This document shows positions 25,411-36,881 of a DNA stretch of 64,000 nt, one piece after another. The notes under the pieces were generated by a model. That model was given only the letters and a program-made list of their open reading frames with translations. It made no database searches and was not told the DNA's origin. The position numbers and the translations under genes are program-made. Origin of the DNA: Sphaerolaimus hirsutus (Eukaryota; Nematoda; Chromadorea; Monhysterida; Sphaerolaimidae); contig OZ038450.1 of assembly GCA_964036195.1 (NCBI GenBank), forward strand, positions 9,984,701 to 10,048,700, given 5' to 3'. Each line of letters opens with the position of its first letter. Position 1 is the stretch's first letter.

Positions 25411-26796
25411 CGGCGCGGCGGATAATTGGATGGTTTTGATTGTAGTTACAATTCCGTTATGCAATCTATGTGTGGGTTCTGTATTCAGATTGGTTATGGT
25501 AGATTTCATTGCAGAGTGTGCGGTTAGTGCAACAATACTTTTCAGAATGTATTTGGGGTGGATCTCGTGAACGAAGCTATTCATGTCATTTGAGGTTTCG
25601 AACTACACCGAAAATTTGGAGAAATTCATCTTCCTTTATATCTATGAGAAAAATGATGACGAAATTTGTGCCTGTACTTGGCGGACCGCAAAATATGAAA
25701 CCAAAATGACTTATGTCTCAGTCGATAACGCGCGAGTAGGACGCGCTTATATTGGGAATTGTATACCTACGCACTTCCACCAAAAAAACGAAAATGCCGT
25801 TGCGGAGTACAACCAACTATGTTTCGTGCCTAAAATGATGTATTTTTTGGAACAATTTTTATTTTATTAACGATGACGTCATGGTGAGTCATAGATAGTT
25901 TCTTCGCGGAAATGTATAGCGTGTGGTCTGCCGAGTATACGCACTCCAGTTGACAACCGAAATTTTCAGAACTAATAAAACAGCTTTGAACACATCTAAT
26001 TTTTACAATATATGAATAGTTTACCATGATGAATCCTTTTCGATATCCATTAGGACTTAGGATTAGGATTTGACAGAATCTTCATTCATTCCGGTAAACT
26101 CAAAAACAAAGAATAGTTATGTTAAGAAACAGATTGATCAGCTTTTGAATTTTATGTTAGCAGCTATTTCACATGCGTAGAGCCACTGGTACCATATTTA
26201 CCAAAATAATTTACCCAGTTTGAATAAATCCCGCTTTCGAACAACACTGTTTATAATCGATTATTATCACGAACACAGAAATTGGCGTAAATTGTTTATG
26301 CCTCACTCTTATAAAATAATCTTCACACATTTTTTAGAAAAGCTGCCATTCAGGGGAATTTCTTAGATGAAATAATGTACCAATCGTCCTCAAGACCGGA
26401 AAAATGACAGCACTACAATGACAAAACTATAGAATAAGTGGAAAGAAACTATCATAGAAAATATCTGTAACCATCACATAAACATGAATATCACAACCAA
26501 TTTCTCCATTTTGTCATAAACATTAGCGTTATCATTGCAAGTGTACAGAGTTTCAAACACATACGGAAAGCAAACGTTCATGACAAATGGCTTATTTTAT
26601 TAAGAAGAGTCTGATCGACTCAGCGATGGCTGATGAAATATCAGAAATCAACCCATTATACATTGTGCAACATCTTTATTTGTCGCTTTTTTGTCTCCCA
26701 CCCACATCTCTAGATCTACATTTCTGATAAAGTATGAAAAATATCATTATTTTACCTATCTGGTGAGAAGCCACCGTGCTTGTGATATGCCTAAAG

Positions 26797-26893
26797 TACC
26801 GTATTTCCTAGAAATACCCCCAAGGGGTTTATTTTTTCAGAGTGAGAATTTTGAGGGGGGTTAAACGAGGGGGGGGGTCGAGAAAATACGGTA
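26797..26893. repeat. MITE with CCGTATTT termini (97 bp)
   Basis: TACCGTATTTCCTAGAAAT and TCGAGAAAATACGGTA are inverted ends around a short G/C-run core. Confidence 0.65.
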
Positions 26894-27621
26894 GATTTTT
26901 TACGTATATACGACCTTATTCCATATATTTACATGGTGAATGTGTATTTATTTTTACATACATGGTGGCTTTTTAGATTCGAGAATATTCATGATTTACA
27001 AGTGAACATATGACACTTAAAAATCAGAGTTGGTAAAGCATTAAAGCAACAGGGTCACTGGTGTACATATTTACATACCCCCCACAATAAATAATACCCT
27101 TTGTGGTGGGGATGTAAAAATACAGTGGATAAATATCGACAAAACAGACCCAATATTCGCAATAAAATGCATCCTCAGCAAAATAGAGATTTTCCAGGCA
27201 AGAAATCATAAAAACAATTGGGTATATAGGCATGACAACAAAGGTACATGAGTATGAACAAGCTGTGTACAGAATCGTGATACAAGCACAGACAATGCAA
27301 CATTTCATTTGTCAAATCCACATTAGCTCCATATTAGCACTGTGCGCATGTATCAATCGAGAAAGGAAATGGCTCCAGGTTTAGCTCGACAGGTTTCTCC
27401 GGCTAGTCAATCAGAACCATGATCGTGATCATTAATCGTGCCGTGGAAAAACCGGCCGGGCCAATGGAAAACCATCACAGAGAAGAAGTCAGACATTCCA
27501 GCTAGAAGATCTTCGAGTTGAAGGCAGGTAAAAATTGATGCAGTTGATGCGAGATGATCGAAATGCAATATGTGGCGCAGTATGCCTACGTCCAACTGAT
27601 GGTGCCACGTGCCATTGGCGG

Positions 27622-27840
27622 TCCGCACACTAGTTGACACATGTGTGTCAACTGGGCTGTGTCAACTCAAATATCAGCTTCACGTACCAGAGAGATATTC
27701 CAATGCACTTGCCATAATATTTATTTTCCAACATAGCCGCGTGCAACATGTGTATTTCAAGATCGCTCTGCGACAGGTGAAGTCGAAATCAGAGTTGGCA
27801 CAGATCAATTGACACACGTGTGTCAAGTCTAGTTGACAAA
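27622..27840. repeat. MITE with CACACTAGTTGACA ends
   Basis: CCGCACACTAGTTGACACAT at the left and ACACGTGTGTCAAGTCTAGT near the right are inverted. TTGACAC words recur in both arms. Confidence 0.6.
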
Positions 27841-27938
27841 TGACACCGCTACGGCAACACAGCGGCGTTCAATATGGACGCGGCACATACCGAACATAAT
27901 ATCAAAGCACGATGCAAATCAGCGACAGGCGTCCCGGT

Positions 27939-28798
27939 TCACCTAGCCGTGTCCCAGCCGTTCTCCTTGATCATGTGCGCCAACTCGATGATGTACTTGC
28001 CCTCCTTGTACTTTTGGCTCGACTCGAACGCCTGCTCGTACTTCCAGCCGAGGGTGGTCTTGCAGCACTCGCAGTAGATGTCGGCCACCGCGTGCAGACC
28101 CGTCAACAAGACGCGCTCCTCGGCCCGCCCGCAGCCCACGTTCAAACTGAGAATGGATACAGTGGGCTAGATTTCAAAAAAACACTTTCCGGACACTTTT
28201 TCCACCGCTGGGAGACTTTTACTCCCACGTCCAATTAAATAAAAAGACTTGGTAAGATTCCAAAAAACCCTGGCGAACCCCTCACCCTGACACCGTATTT
28301 TCACAGGATATGTACAGTAGAGAAATACAAAGAAACGAAAGTTACTGAATACACAAAATCCGAAACTTCACGTGGTCAAACGCGGTTCAAATCTCCGAGA
28401 TAGAACTCTCCCAATATCGAAACTATTGATTGAAGAAGCTCACATTATCTCATTATCTAAATTTTTCTCTGCTAAAGAAAAATTAGCCAGATTGTAGCTC
28501 TAATCCGCACCACAACGATTGTGACCCCCCCCAAAAAAAAAACATCACAAAACTAACACAGCATTAAAAAGGTAGGCCTTGCCCTGACTGCCCTGGAAAG
28601 ACTGCAATGTATAAGGATGTGAGGTGTAAAACCAAGGGTTCCGAGCTGAAACATCCAATGGCACTTTGCCAAGCCCCCAAGACATCTCGCCCCATTCACC
28701 TTCGAAATAAGCTCATCGTGAGTAGCCAAGTGCGCTCTGCAGTGCACGCAGCTGTATACCCGACCACCGGGCGGCAGGTACTCCTGGAAGGTTTTCAT
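27939..28798 (-). CDS. Yippee-like zinc-binding protein (YPEL1-4 type)
   Basis: Three exons: 28700-28798, 28558-28601, 27939-28146; 116 residues (human YPEL1 is 119). The sequence reads [84 protein letters not shown] and [19 protein letters not shown]. The two CxxC pairs (CVHC, CECC) that bind zinc in the yippee fold are present. It clearly groups with YPEL1-4 and not with YPEL5. Family members are small nuclear/centrosomal proteins; YPEL proteins have been linked to cell-division structures and proliferation control, but biochemical activity is unclear. The ATG at 28798 lacks the usual extra residues before KTFQ, so a small upstream exon is possible (the bases before ATG read like an acceptor, TGGTGTAG). 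Confidence 0.93.
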
Positions 28799-29034
28799 GC
28801 TACACCAGAAACGGTGCGCGCGGCCCGAGCTGCAGACGGCCGCCCAGATTCCAGATAGTCGCTTAACGGTAGCTCAAATTGTTGCAGCGAAGAAATGGTG
28901 CGGCTGTCCCGTCGCTTGCCGCTATGGCGCGCCAGTGGAGGCCGGTACCCCTGCGAATGTGGGACGCCCAATGAACGACACTGTGCCTGTAGGCATATAA
29001 ACCCGTTCGGCATGTAGACAACGGATCAGCGGTT

Positions 29035-29330
29035 TCCAAGGTTTAAACCCTCGCGAGGGCTTGATAGATTGCAAATCCATCCTCTGGAAGTATATAGAGC
29101 TGCCAATTATTCGCTGGGGCAAAATATATATGATACAGATGGCAAAATTGACAAAATCTAGCAAATTTAGCGATTTTGAGTAAAAATTGGAGAAAAATCG
29201 CTCAAAGTTTGCTCCACATAGAAACCTAGATTGTTGAGCGATTCGGGGAGTGCCCAAGGGATAGTATGTACCTCGGGATAGATAGATAGCTGAGCAGCCC
29301 CCCACATGAGACCCCCGTGACGGGTCTACA
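29035..29330. repeat. CTAT-type repeat element
   Basis: It contains GATAGATAGATAGCTGAGCA, then C-rich GCCCCCCACATGAGACCCCC, with AAATTTAGCGATTTTGAG in the middle. These are the same building blocks as at 40250 and 42264, in inverse order. Confidence 0.45.
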
Positions 29331-31734
29331 TGCCAAGCGGGTTCACATGCCAAGCGAGCTTACATCCAATGAACACCGGCTTCTGCAGTCAGTCCGAGCT
29401 TCTCAACCCATACCTTAGCATCTCAAACAAAATAAAAATAGGTAAATACATGTATCTATTTACGAGGTAGGCTAGATGCTGTAACGAACTCATTTGGGAG
29501 GTGCACAACGCGGTCGGCAGCGGTTCACGCAGGAATGCGATAAAACATGCCGCCGCTAGCTGACGGCTTCACGTACGTGAACACGCGCGCACAGCGCCAG
29601 AAATCGATAGCGCCTACATGGCATGCGCGCGGCAGCGGCGCGGTGCAGTCCAGGCGCCGCGCTCCAAACATATGGAAAGCGGCGGCCGGCCGCCCCATCA
29701 ACCATTCGCGGAGGCCGTTGCGCCGCTCGTAAAGGAGCGTCACAAAACACACCTGCGAGACGGCGCCGGCCAGTGACGTGACACATCCTTGAATGAACGA
29801 ACCTATAGAATGGACGCAGTGCAAAAAATGGGGCGACGAAAAGCAGACCCGGACTGAGCAGTGCGGCTAACGGGGCGGGAACGCGCCGCGCGGCTCTATA
29901 GCAACGCGCACACGCAGAAGACAACACGCGGCACAGCACCATCTGAGGCTCAGCTGAAGCCGTGCTGCTGCATGAGCTTGCAAAGATATTTACGTTTCCG
30001 CTCAATGAAGCTGTGTTGTTAAAAAAACCTTTCTTGAAATTGCTTGTAAGCTGCGTGTTGAGCAAACGAGCGGTTTTATGTGATTTTTACAATGAATTGT
30101 CCTGTCTGAAACGGCCATAAAGATTAAATACCTGAAATTTTTAACCCTGGATGAAAGCATGAACAGCAATGTTTTACTAGAGTTCTTATGATGATTTTTT
30201 GCCTGACGTTTCAAATATTTTAGCATATCAAAATATTTTCAAAAAAACCGTGTAGCACAAAAGTGTCAGTGAACGACTTGAAACAAGCTGCCGTGAAAAT
30301 TTGCCTGTGAATTTGAAAGCCTATACGCAAAAAAACACTGCAACGCATGGGTCTAGTAGGGGTACGGGGGGTTAAGGTGGTTACCCCCCCCCCCCCTAAA
30401 CGTTCCAGCTATCCATCCCGGAGGCTGTTCATCTATGTATCTATCTATCCATACCTCAAAACTGAATCCCGAATTTTATATTTCATCAAAAAGTGAATAC
30501 TGAGCTGACTCCCGTTTTCAATATAGAATTATTAAAAACTCCTTTACACCAACGATGTCAACAGTGACTTTTAAGCTATTCGTAGAACAATTCCTGCCAA
30601 CTCTACAACGCTGAAATATTTATGACAGCAGACTTGAGGGGCACGCCACAGTACAAAAGGATATGCATATGATGAACACAATTTCCGGCAGGCCGACCTT
30701 GACTAATCCCCCCGTTCCCCACAGTTTTTGATTAAAAGAATGTTACGGCACCAGACTTCAAGGAAAAAATAAAAACCTAGATAAACCTAGATCGTCTTTA
30801 GGGCAGAGTGGTCCACGGGGGAAGAATTTTAGAAGGGTGTTCCCAGCGATTGGCGAATTTTTTTTACATATCCACCAGATATTTTCCAATTTGTACTGTG
30901 CTCAGTGCACAATTTCACATGCAAATTGACATTGGAGGTTGTTTTCATCGCTTTTTTGTGGTATTCATAGCGTTAAAGCTTCCATTTCCGCATGCTACCA
31001 TGCCGGGGGTATTCTAGAATTTGACACACAAACTCGAACGTCACGAAAACAAACCAGCCAATGCACACGCGAAGGGGAACACACCAATCACTGAAAAGGA
31101 GACCCCCCTAAAATGGCAACCCCGCAGACAACTCTGGTTGAGGGGCGGCGACCGCTGCAGTGCACTCCGGTCAAATCATAAATACTGCTATGCTGCAATA
31201 TGAATAGCCCGGACAAGGGACATGAACACGAGAGACTGTAGTGCATATGAAAAATTAATGCCCGCAACCGTAAAATGAATGCGGTTGAACGGATGAGTGT
31301 AAGGGAATGGGCGATTGTAATAGGATGTATGGCCGTTGTAAATAAAAGCTACTGATTTTGAGGTTTCCCAGAAATAGGGAACATAAATATCAGTTAGCTT
31401 TTACAATGGCCATTGGAACCGTCCTAAATACGTTCATGCCAGATCTGGCCACAAGAAAAATAAATCGTCGTATTTTTTTGTAAACTAGTGCTTATTTGAA
31501 TAAGTCAGTGCGGAAATCTGGCAGAAATCGATACAAAATTCATTCGCAACTTAACGCGGATGTCTGTACATCAAATATATTTGCATAGAAACGAGCGAAT
31601 AAACAAAACAAATTGATCGCTGACTTCGCGATGAATGACAACACAGCACCATTGATCTGCATCAAAGAATTATCGCGCAAGTCTAAAAAAAACATGCAGG
31701 TAGTTACGAAGATCGAACTGACACAGCACTTGTC

Positions 31735-32232
31735 CAGGGTTGTTAAAAGTACTGAACTTTTTTCAAAGTAAACGGAAACGTTAAGTATTTTTTATTCACT
31801 CACAGCTGAGTACAGAAAACGTTAAGTAATTTTTTTACTTTAACACCGTGTAAAACGTGAGTAAAATACTTTTCTCATAGGAAAACGTAGAAGTGGGTAT
31901 TTTTCCTACAGAAAACGTAAAAGTGAGTATTTTCTCTCACAGAAAACATAACAGTCAGGATTTTTTTCAATTTTCACTCTGGAATTAATGAAATATGTGT
32001 TTTTCTCATGATAAGTCTTATTGGGAAAATATCCAACGTTTGTCCCTTTCTGTCTCTCAAAATTTCACTTTCTATGTCCCCTTAAAATACGTTTTCGGTA
32101 CTCGCGTACTCTAAAAAAAGTAAGCGAGTAAGTGAGTACCGGTATTTTTTCAGAAGGAAACGTAAACGTATTTACGCAGTAATCGAGTATACGTATCTAT
32201 CGTGAAAACGTAAATACGTTTTAACAACTATG
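31735..32232. repeat. hAT-like MITE, family A (copy 3, best preserved)
   Basis: Ends CAGGGTTGTTAAAAGTACTG and TTTTAACAACTATG. It is flanked by a perfect 8-bp duplication CACTTGTC (31727-31734 and 32233-32240), which defines the boundaries of this family. Confidence 0.85.
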
Positions 32233-32564
32233 CACTTGTCGTAGACAAACGCCTGTGTAGGATGTTGGGTTGGTACATTCGTCAGGTTACAAGTGCACGT
32301 ATTGATTGTTGTACTATATAGCACTTGCATCAGATTACGCAAAAATTTTCCGCCAACGCAGACATCACGTGAAACATAAAAACACACGCGGCATTGCCTC
32401 GCTGAACTAGTAGACAGGATGCACATTGCACGCATGTTCCCACATCTGCTCACGCAAAAGATAAGACACCATCATATATGTATGCTGTTCATGTCTACTT
32501 GCCCCCTATAGTATCACTGGCACAGGGTACAATTTAAAACTCAACTGTGGGAAATTGTTGAACG

Positions 32565-33220
32565 TAGGGATGGCCGAGGGTTTTTTCAAAGTTTGAAAAA
32601 ACTGCTCAAAGGTTTTTTTAAAACAACACAAGCATCGACACCAAGTTGTTTTTAACCATTGACCGAAATTTTTAGTATTTTTGTCATGGTAGGTATTCAG
32701 GCATTTTTTTGCACGCAAGTGCGCAAGTTCACATGCACATTACCGTTCGTGGTGGGTTTGAGCCATTTTTAGTGTTAACGGTTCCATTTTTTCATGCTAT
32801 TGTGTTATAATAAGCTGTGGTATGTTAGTGTAGTATAAAATATCCAGCCTTGTGCCCCCAACATACGTGTACAGTGTGAAACATCACTGTCAATGTATTA
32901 ACATTTCATTGTAATTTAAACACTATTCCATGACCAAAATCACTTCGAGTCACGAACATTCGACAAAAGGTGATGTACATAACAAGTCGACATAAAACGG
33001 ATATTTTTGACAGAAATCACCACTTATAATGCTATCCCATGGCCTCACAGTCATTCTACAGCTATATTTAACATCACAAAGTACTACCAGTGTCTAATAT
33101 ACCAGTACAAATATGTTGACCCATAACCATGAGGTTTAAAAAAAACAGTTTTACTTAAAAAACAACGTTTTTAATAAAAAACGGGGTCATTGAAAAAAAA
33201 CAAAGTTTTTTCCATCCCTA
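32565..33220. repeat. hAT-like MITE, family C (copy 1)
   Basis: Ends TAGGGATGG and CCATCCCTA with the perfect 8-bp duplication GTTGAACG (32557-32564, 33221-33228). A/T homopolymer arms (GGTTTTTTTAAAA types) surround a conserved core that includes the words TTGTGTTATAATAAG and ATGTTAGTGTAGTA, shared with copies at 42451 and 45404. Confidence 0.85.
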
Positions 33221-33353
33221 GTTGAACGCGTACGCGCGCGGATCTAACAAACGGCAGATAAATCATGTCGCTGAACAGCCACTGGCCGGACCGCCGGCAG
33301 TGCGGGTAAAACGCAGACACGCTAGCGCGCGAATGCGCCAACAAAGGGACTAT

Positions 33354-35051
33354 GGCGCTCCACACGGTGGTTGACGCTACTTTTTAGAAGTCAATTGAGT
33401 CAACTCAGAGTCAACTGTTTTTTTTTAGTTGACCCCAGAACCTATTTAGTTGAAAACGTGCACACTTTTTTTGTGTCAACTGAAAAATTTGGACAGTTGA
33501 CAATTTTGAAAAAGTGACAAGTCAATTAAAATGACACGCGTGCGCTAAAAAGTGTACGTTTTTCATTCAGTTGACATTTCTCGATGATTACCTTTGTCAA
33601 TTGGGTGATTTTATTAGGCAAAAATCAACTTTAGTTGACATTTTTGCTGCACTCAAATAACAGATTTTTATAGTGAAAATGTCAACTAGTGAAAAGTGTG
33701 TATGTAGTGCATGCAAGTGTACGTTTTTAGTTGACATTTTCATTTTACAGAAATTCAATTGACACAAGTAGTCGCTCTTCATTGTCAACTGCCCAAAATA
33801 GTGCAAAAAAGTACGTTTTTTCGCTAGTTGACACAGCACTCACCGACTTTCTCAAAGTACCTTTATTAATTCATTTTTAATTGAAAATGTATGAAATTTG
33901 AGACTCTGATAGAGAAAAATTTACTCCATCTTTCATAGAAGAACTTTTTGCATGAAAAATTTTAATAAAGTTTTGAAAAACATTTTTGTCCAAATTTTTT
34001 GCTTGAGTTGACATCAGGTTTTTGTACTGATCGTACGCGCACGCTCACTTGACAACCATAAATTTTTAACTTTGTCAACTTCAAAAAAAGTTTTATCACA
34101 AAACTTACTAAAAATGTAATTTGATGCTGTAGTAGTGAGGGAAAAGGTGAAAAAGTGGATAAAGACTGGTGAATGCAGACTGTCATAAATAAAATGACCA
34201 AATTGCTCAATTGACATATCATGTGATTGTATTTGTCAAATTCATAAATTCATGCTCAACTCAGCAATTTTTCACTCATTTTCAAAAATCATTTTTGAAA
34301 GTCAAAAATGTTTCCATTCTTAACAATTAAAAAATATATGTTTGAAAATTTTTCCTCTATCAAATGACATGTATTACACAATTTAAATTGCAGTAAAACA
34401 TAACTTTGAAATATTTATACATAGAATTTTCTAAAAATCATATATTTTGTTTCCTGTATGCATTTCTTTTTGTTCACTGATCACTATGTTCCCAATTTTT
34501 TTATCTTTCTGCTGGTACTGTTTGCAATATGATATACATTTGTTGTGTTAAATAAAAAATAAATTTTGGTTTGATACAAAATAATTTTTTAATCTATCAT
34601 TAAGGCATCATTTAAACATGTTGATATATCATAAAATTGCCCTATATTAATACTACATGAATCACCAAAACAATTTTCACACAATTACACATGTCACAAA
34701 TTAAAAATTTTTCAATGTGAAACAAGAAAATAAATTTTAAAATTATCATATATTACTTTAACACAAATAATCAAGTGTCGCAATATCAAATGGCTTTTGC
34801 TTAACAACATAGGAACATTTAAATCACACAAATAGCATCAAAGAAGGCTGGGTCAACTCATTTCTGAAAATGTATTTTTCGCAGTTGACAATATTGTTTA
34901 ACAATCAGACCTAACTACCCAAAAAATAACAAAAAACAGGTTAACACATACGCAGTTGCGTAAATGTCTACTAAGAAATAGGTTGTGTCAACTAAATGGA
35001 GTTGACTCTGAGTTGACGCTGGAATCTATGTCAACTAGCGTGTGCAGCGCC
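33354..35051. repeat. 1.7 kb non-autonomous element rich in GTTGAC
   Basis: GGCGCTCCACACGGTGGTTG at the left and CAACTAGCGTGTGCAGCGCC at the right are inverted and flanked by TAT (33351-33353, 35052-35054). GAGTCAACTCAGAGTCAACT and AGTTGACTCTGAGTTGAC form subterminal inverted arms, and GTTGACA/TGTCAAC words occur throughout. It has no coding capacity. Confidence 0.7.
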
Positions 35052-35226
35052 TATGAGGTCTGCGGCAGCGGCGCCAGGTGAAAAAAGATATCTCACTCTG
35101 CGCGGCCAGGTACGGCACCAAGGTCAGCGGCGGTCGCCGGGGCGGCACACGCGCGCCGGAACAAATCACGTGCGCCACACTCCCGCAGATTGTTCCGCCA
35201 GACGGCGGCACTGAAAATCAGTTACC

Positions 35227-36157
35227 TACCGTATTTCCTCGAAATACCCCCGGGGGGGTTATTTTTTCAGAGTGGGCATTTTGCGAGGGGGGGGGGGTAA
35301 ACGAGGGAGGTTTATTATTTCGCCAGAATTTTTTTGAAATCCCAGTACTAAATTGTCGTTTTAAAGGTACGTAGACGTAAATAGGGTTCAAACGGGATCC
35401 GGATCCCGGATCCCGTGAAATTCCGGGATTTAGCAGTCCCGATCCCGATCCAGAAACCCCAATCCCGATCCCAAAATCCAAAAATACCAATCCCGATCCC
35501 GAAAACTTTCAAATCCCGATCCCGAGAATTTCCCAAGTCCGGGATCCCGATCCCGGAAAAAATAGTGGAAATTTTAACAAGTGAAAAAATGACATTTATG
35601 CATGCAAAAATGTGAACGCGTCCATTTTATGTCACGTTTCTGGCATCCAACAGTGTTTTGAGAACTTTATGAACAATTGTGAATGCCAGAACAGTGACGA
35701 AAATCTCTATCCCTAGACCCCAATCCCGATCACGACCAAAATGCTAATCCCGATCCCGATCCCGTGACCCCAATCCCGGCCAATCCCGATCACGAAATTT
35801 CAAAATACCAATCCCGATCCCGAAACCCCAATCCCGATCCCGAAATCTCAAAAAGTGAATCCCGATCCCGATCCCGAAAAGTCAATCCCGTTTGAACCCT
35901 ACTTAGACGTCGAAAAATGCAACAAAAATCGCCATTTATAAGACTCAAAAGACTTGTATAAGTGTGTAGATGTACAAACATTGTCATTGTCTCACAGAAC
36001 AGAGTCATTGTTTTTAACGTGTGTTCTGCATTGCCCGGATGACAAACCGCAGCCTTTGTCATTTACGTTCTCTACACACTAGGTAAATTTAGGGGGGATT
36101 TCGAGGGGGAGGGGGTTATAAGTTCATAGTGAGGGGGTATTTCGAGGAAATACGGTA
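35227..36157. repeat. CCGTATTT element interrupted by a GATCCC element
   Basis: TACCGTATTTCCTCGAAAT at the left and TATTTCGAGGAAATACGGTA at the right are inverted ends. The interior is split by the GATCCC-array element at 35382-35901. Confidence 0.7.
35382..35901. repeat. GATCCC-array MITE (copy 1)
   Basis: Ends TAGGGTTCAAACGGGAT and ATCCCGTTTGAACCCTA. Both arms consist of CCCGAT/GATCCC hexamer runs. A conserved core carries TGGCATCCAACAGTGTTTTG and GTGAATGCCAGAACAGTG. A clean target duplication is not visible for this copy. Confidence 0.75.
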
Positions 36158-36881
36158 GTTTGCTTATGACTAGTTCAAGGCGGCGTGCAGAAATCACCGC
36201 CGCGAATATCGCGCCGCGCGACGAACGTTTAAACATGTTCCCGCCGCGGTCGACAATAGAACAGCCGATCGCCCGACCGATTCGATTCAGTTCGCAGGTG
36301 AAATGACCGATCGAGGCGACGGAACAAAACTAATTCGGCGGCACGTGATGCGTGTCGCCGAGAAAACGAACAAACGGGCTGGCGGCAAAAGAAAAAGTTA
36401 TCGCGACCGATGGCGGGAAAGACACAGCCATACATCATGAATAAATAATAAGAACGGAGGTGAACTGAACCTGGCACAGCGGAGGCCGAGTACGCGCCCG
36501 TACAATCCGGTGCCACTCTGAATTGATCATGAAACATCCCTGGTTGTTAGCATTTGTCTGCTGTAACAATGTGCTTGGCGGCTCACCTGCAATGCCTAAA
36601 TTCCGCATAAACTTTAAGTTATAGGTTGATAAAATCGAGAGAGGAGACCAGTAGGCGTAAAAAGTGCGAAAGGCGTCAGGCACAGGGCGGCACTGAAAGG
36701 CAGCTCGGATGAAAAGCGACATTATAAATGCATAGTGATATTTCCAGTGAGAATTGACTTTTTGGGATTCATTCTAAGTATTCACAGATAAATATTTATC
36801 ATGAACATCAATGGTGAGCACGTTTTTCATGTCTGCGACTTTCAATGTTACTTTGTCAATTAATATCATAGTTGCAGTCCG

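Larger units (their letters stand above)
25411..27938. other. Intergenic, PSMD10 promoter side to yippee-like gene end
   Basis: Unique AT-rich DNA without a convincing exon. It holds a CCGTATTT element (26797-26893) and a GTTGAC-type MITE (27622-27840). Confidence 0.55.
28799..36881. other. Repeat-rich intergenic stretch of 8 kb
   Basis: No protein-coding exon is convincing. GC-rich blocks at 29500-29950 and 36170-36530 may be promoter DNA or untranslated exons of the yippee-like gene. Repeats: CTAT-type pieces (29035-29330, 30351-30475), hAT-like family A (31735-32232), family C (32565-33220), a 1.7 kb GTTGAC element (33354-35051) and a nested CCGTATTT/GATCCC pair (35227-36157). The long open frames at 29556-30065 (minus) show no protein-like character. 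Confidence 0.55.

Noticed and set aside
25411..25584. Upstream in-frame ATG extending PSMD10 by 58 residues
   Set aside because: The added residues match nothing in gankyrin, and the ATG at 25410 aligns with the family start.
29556..30065. 169-residue minus-strand open frame
   Set aside because: GC-rich island with open frames in several registers; no similarity recognised and no consistent splice structure. It could be promoter or 5' UTR DNA.
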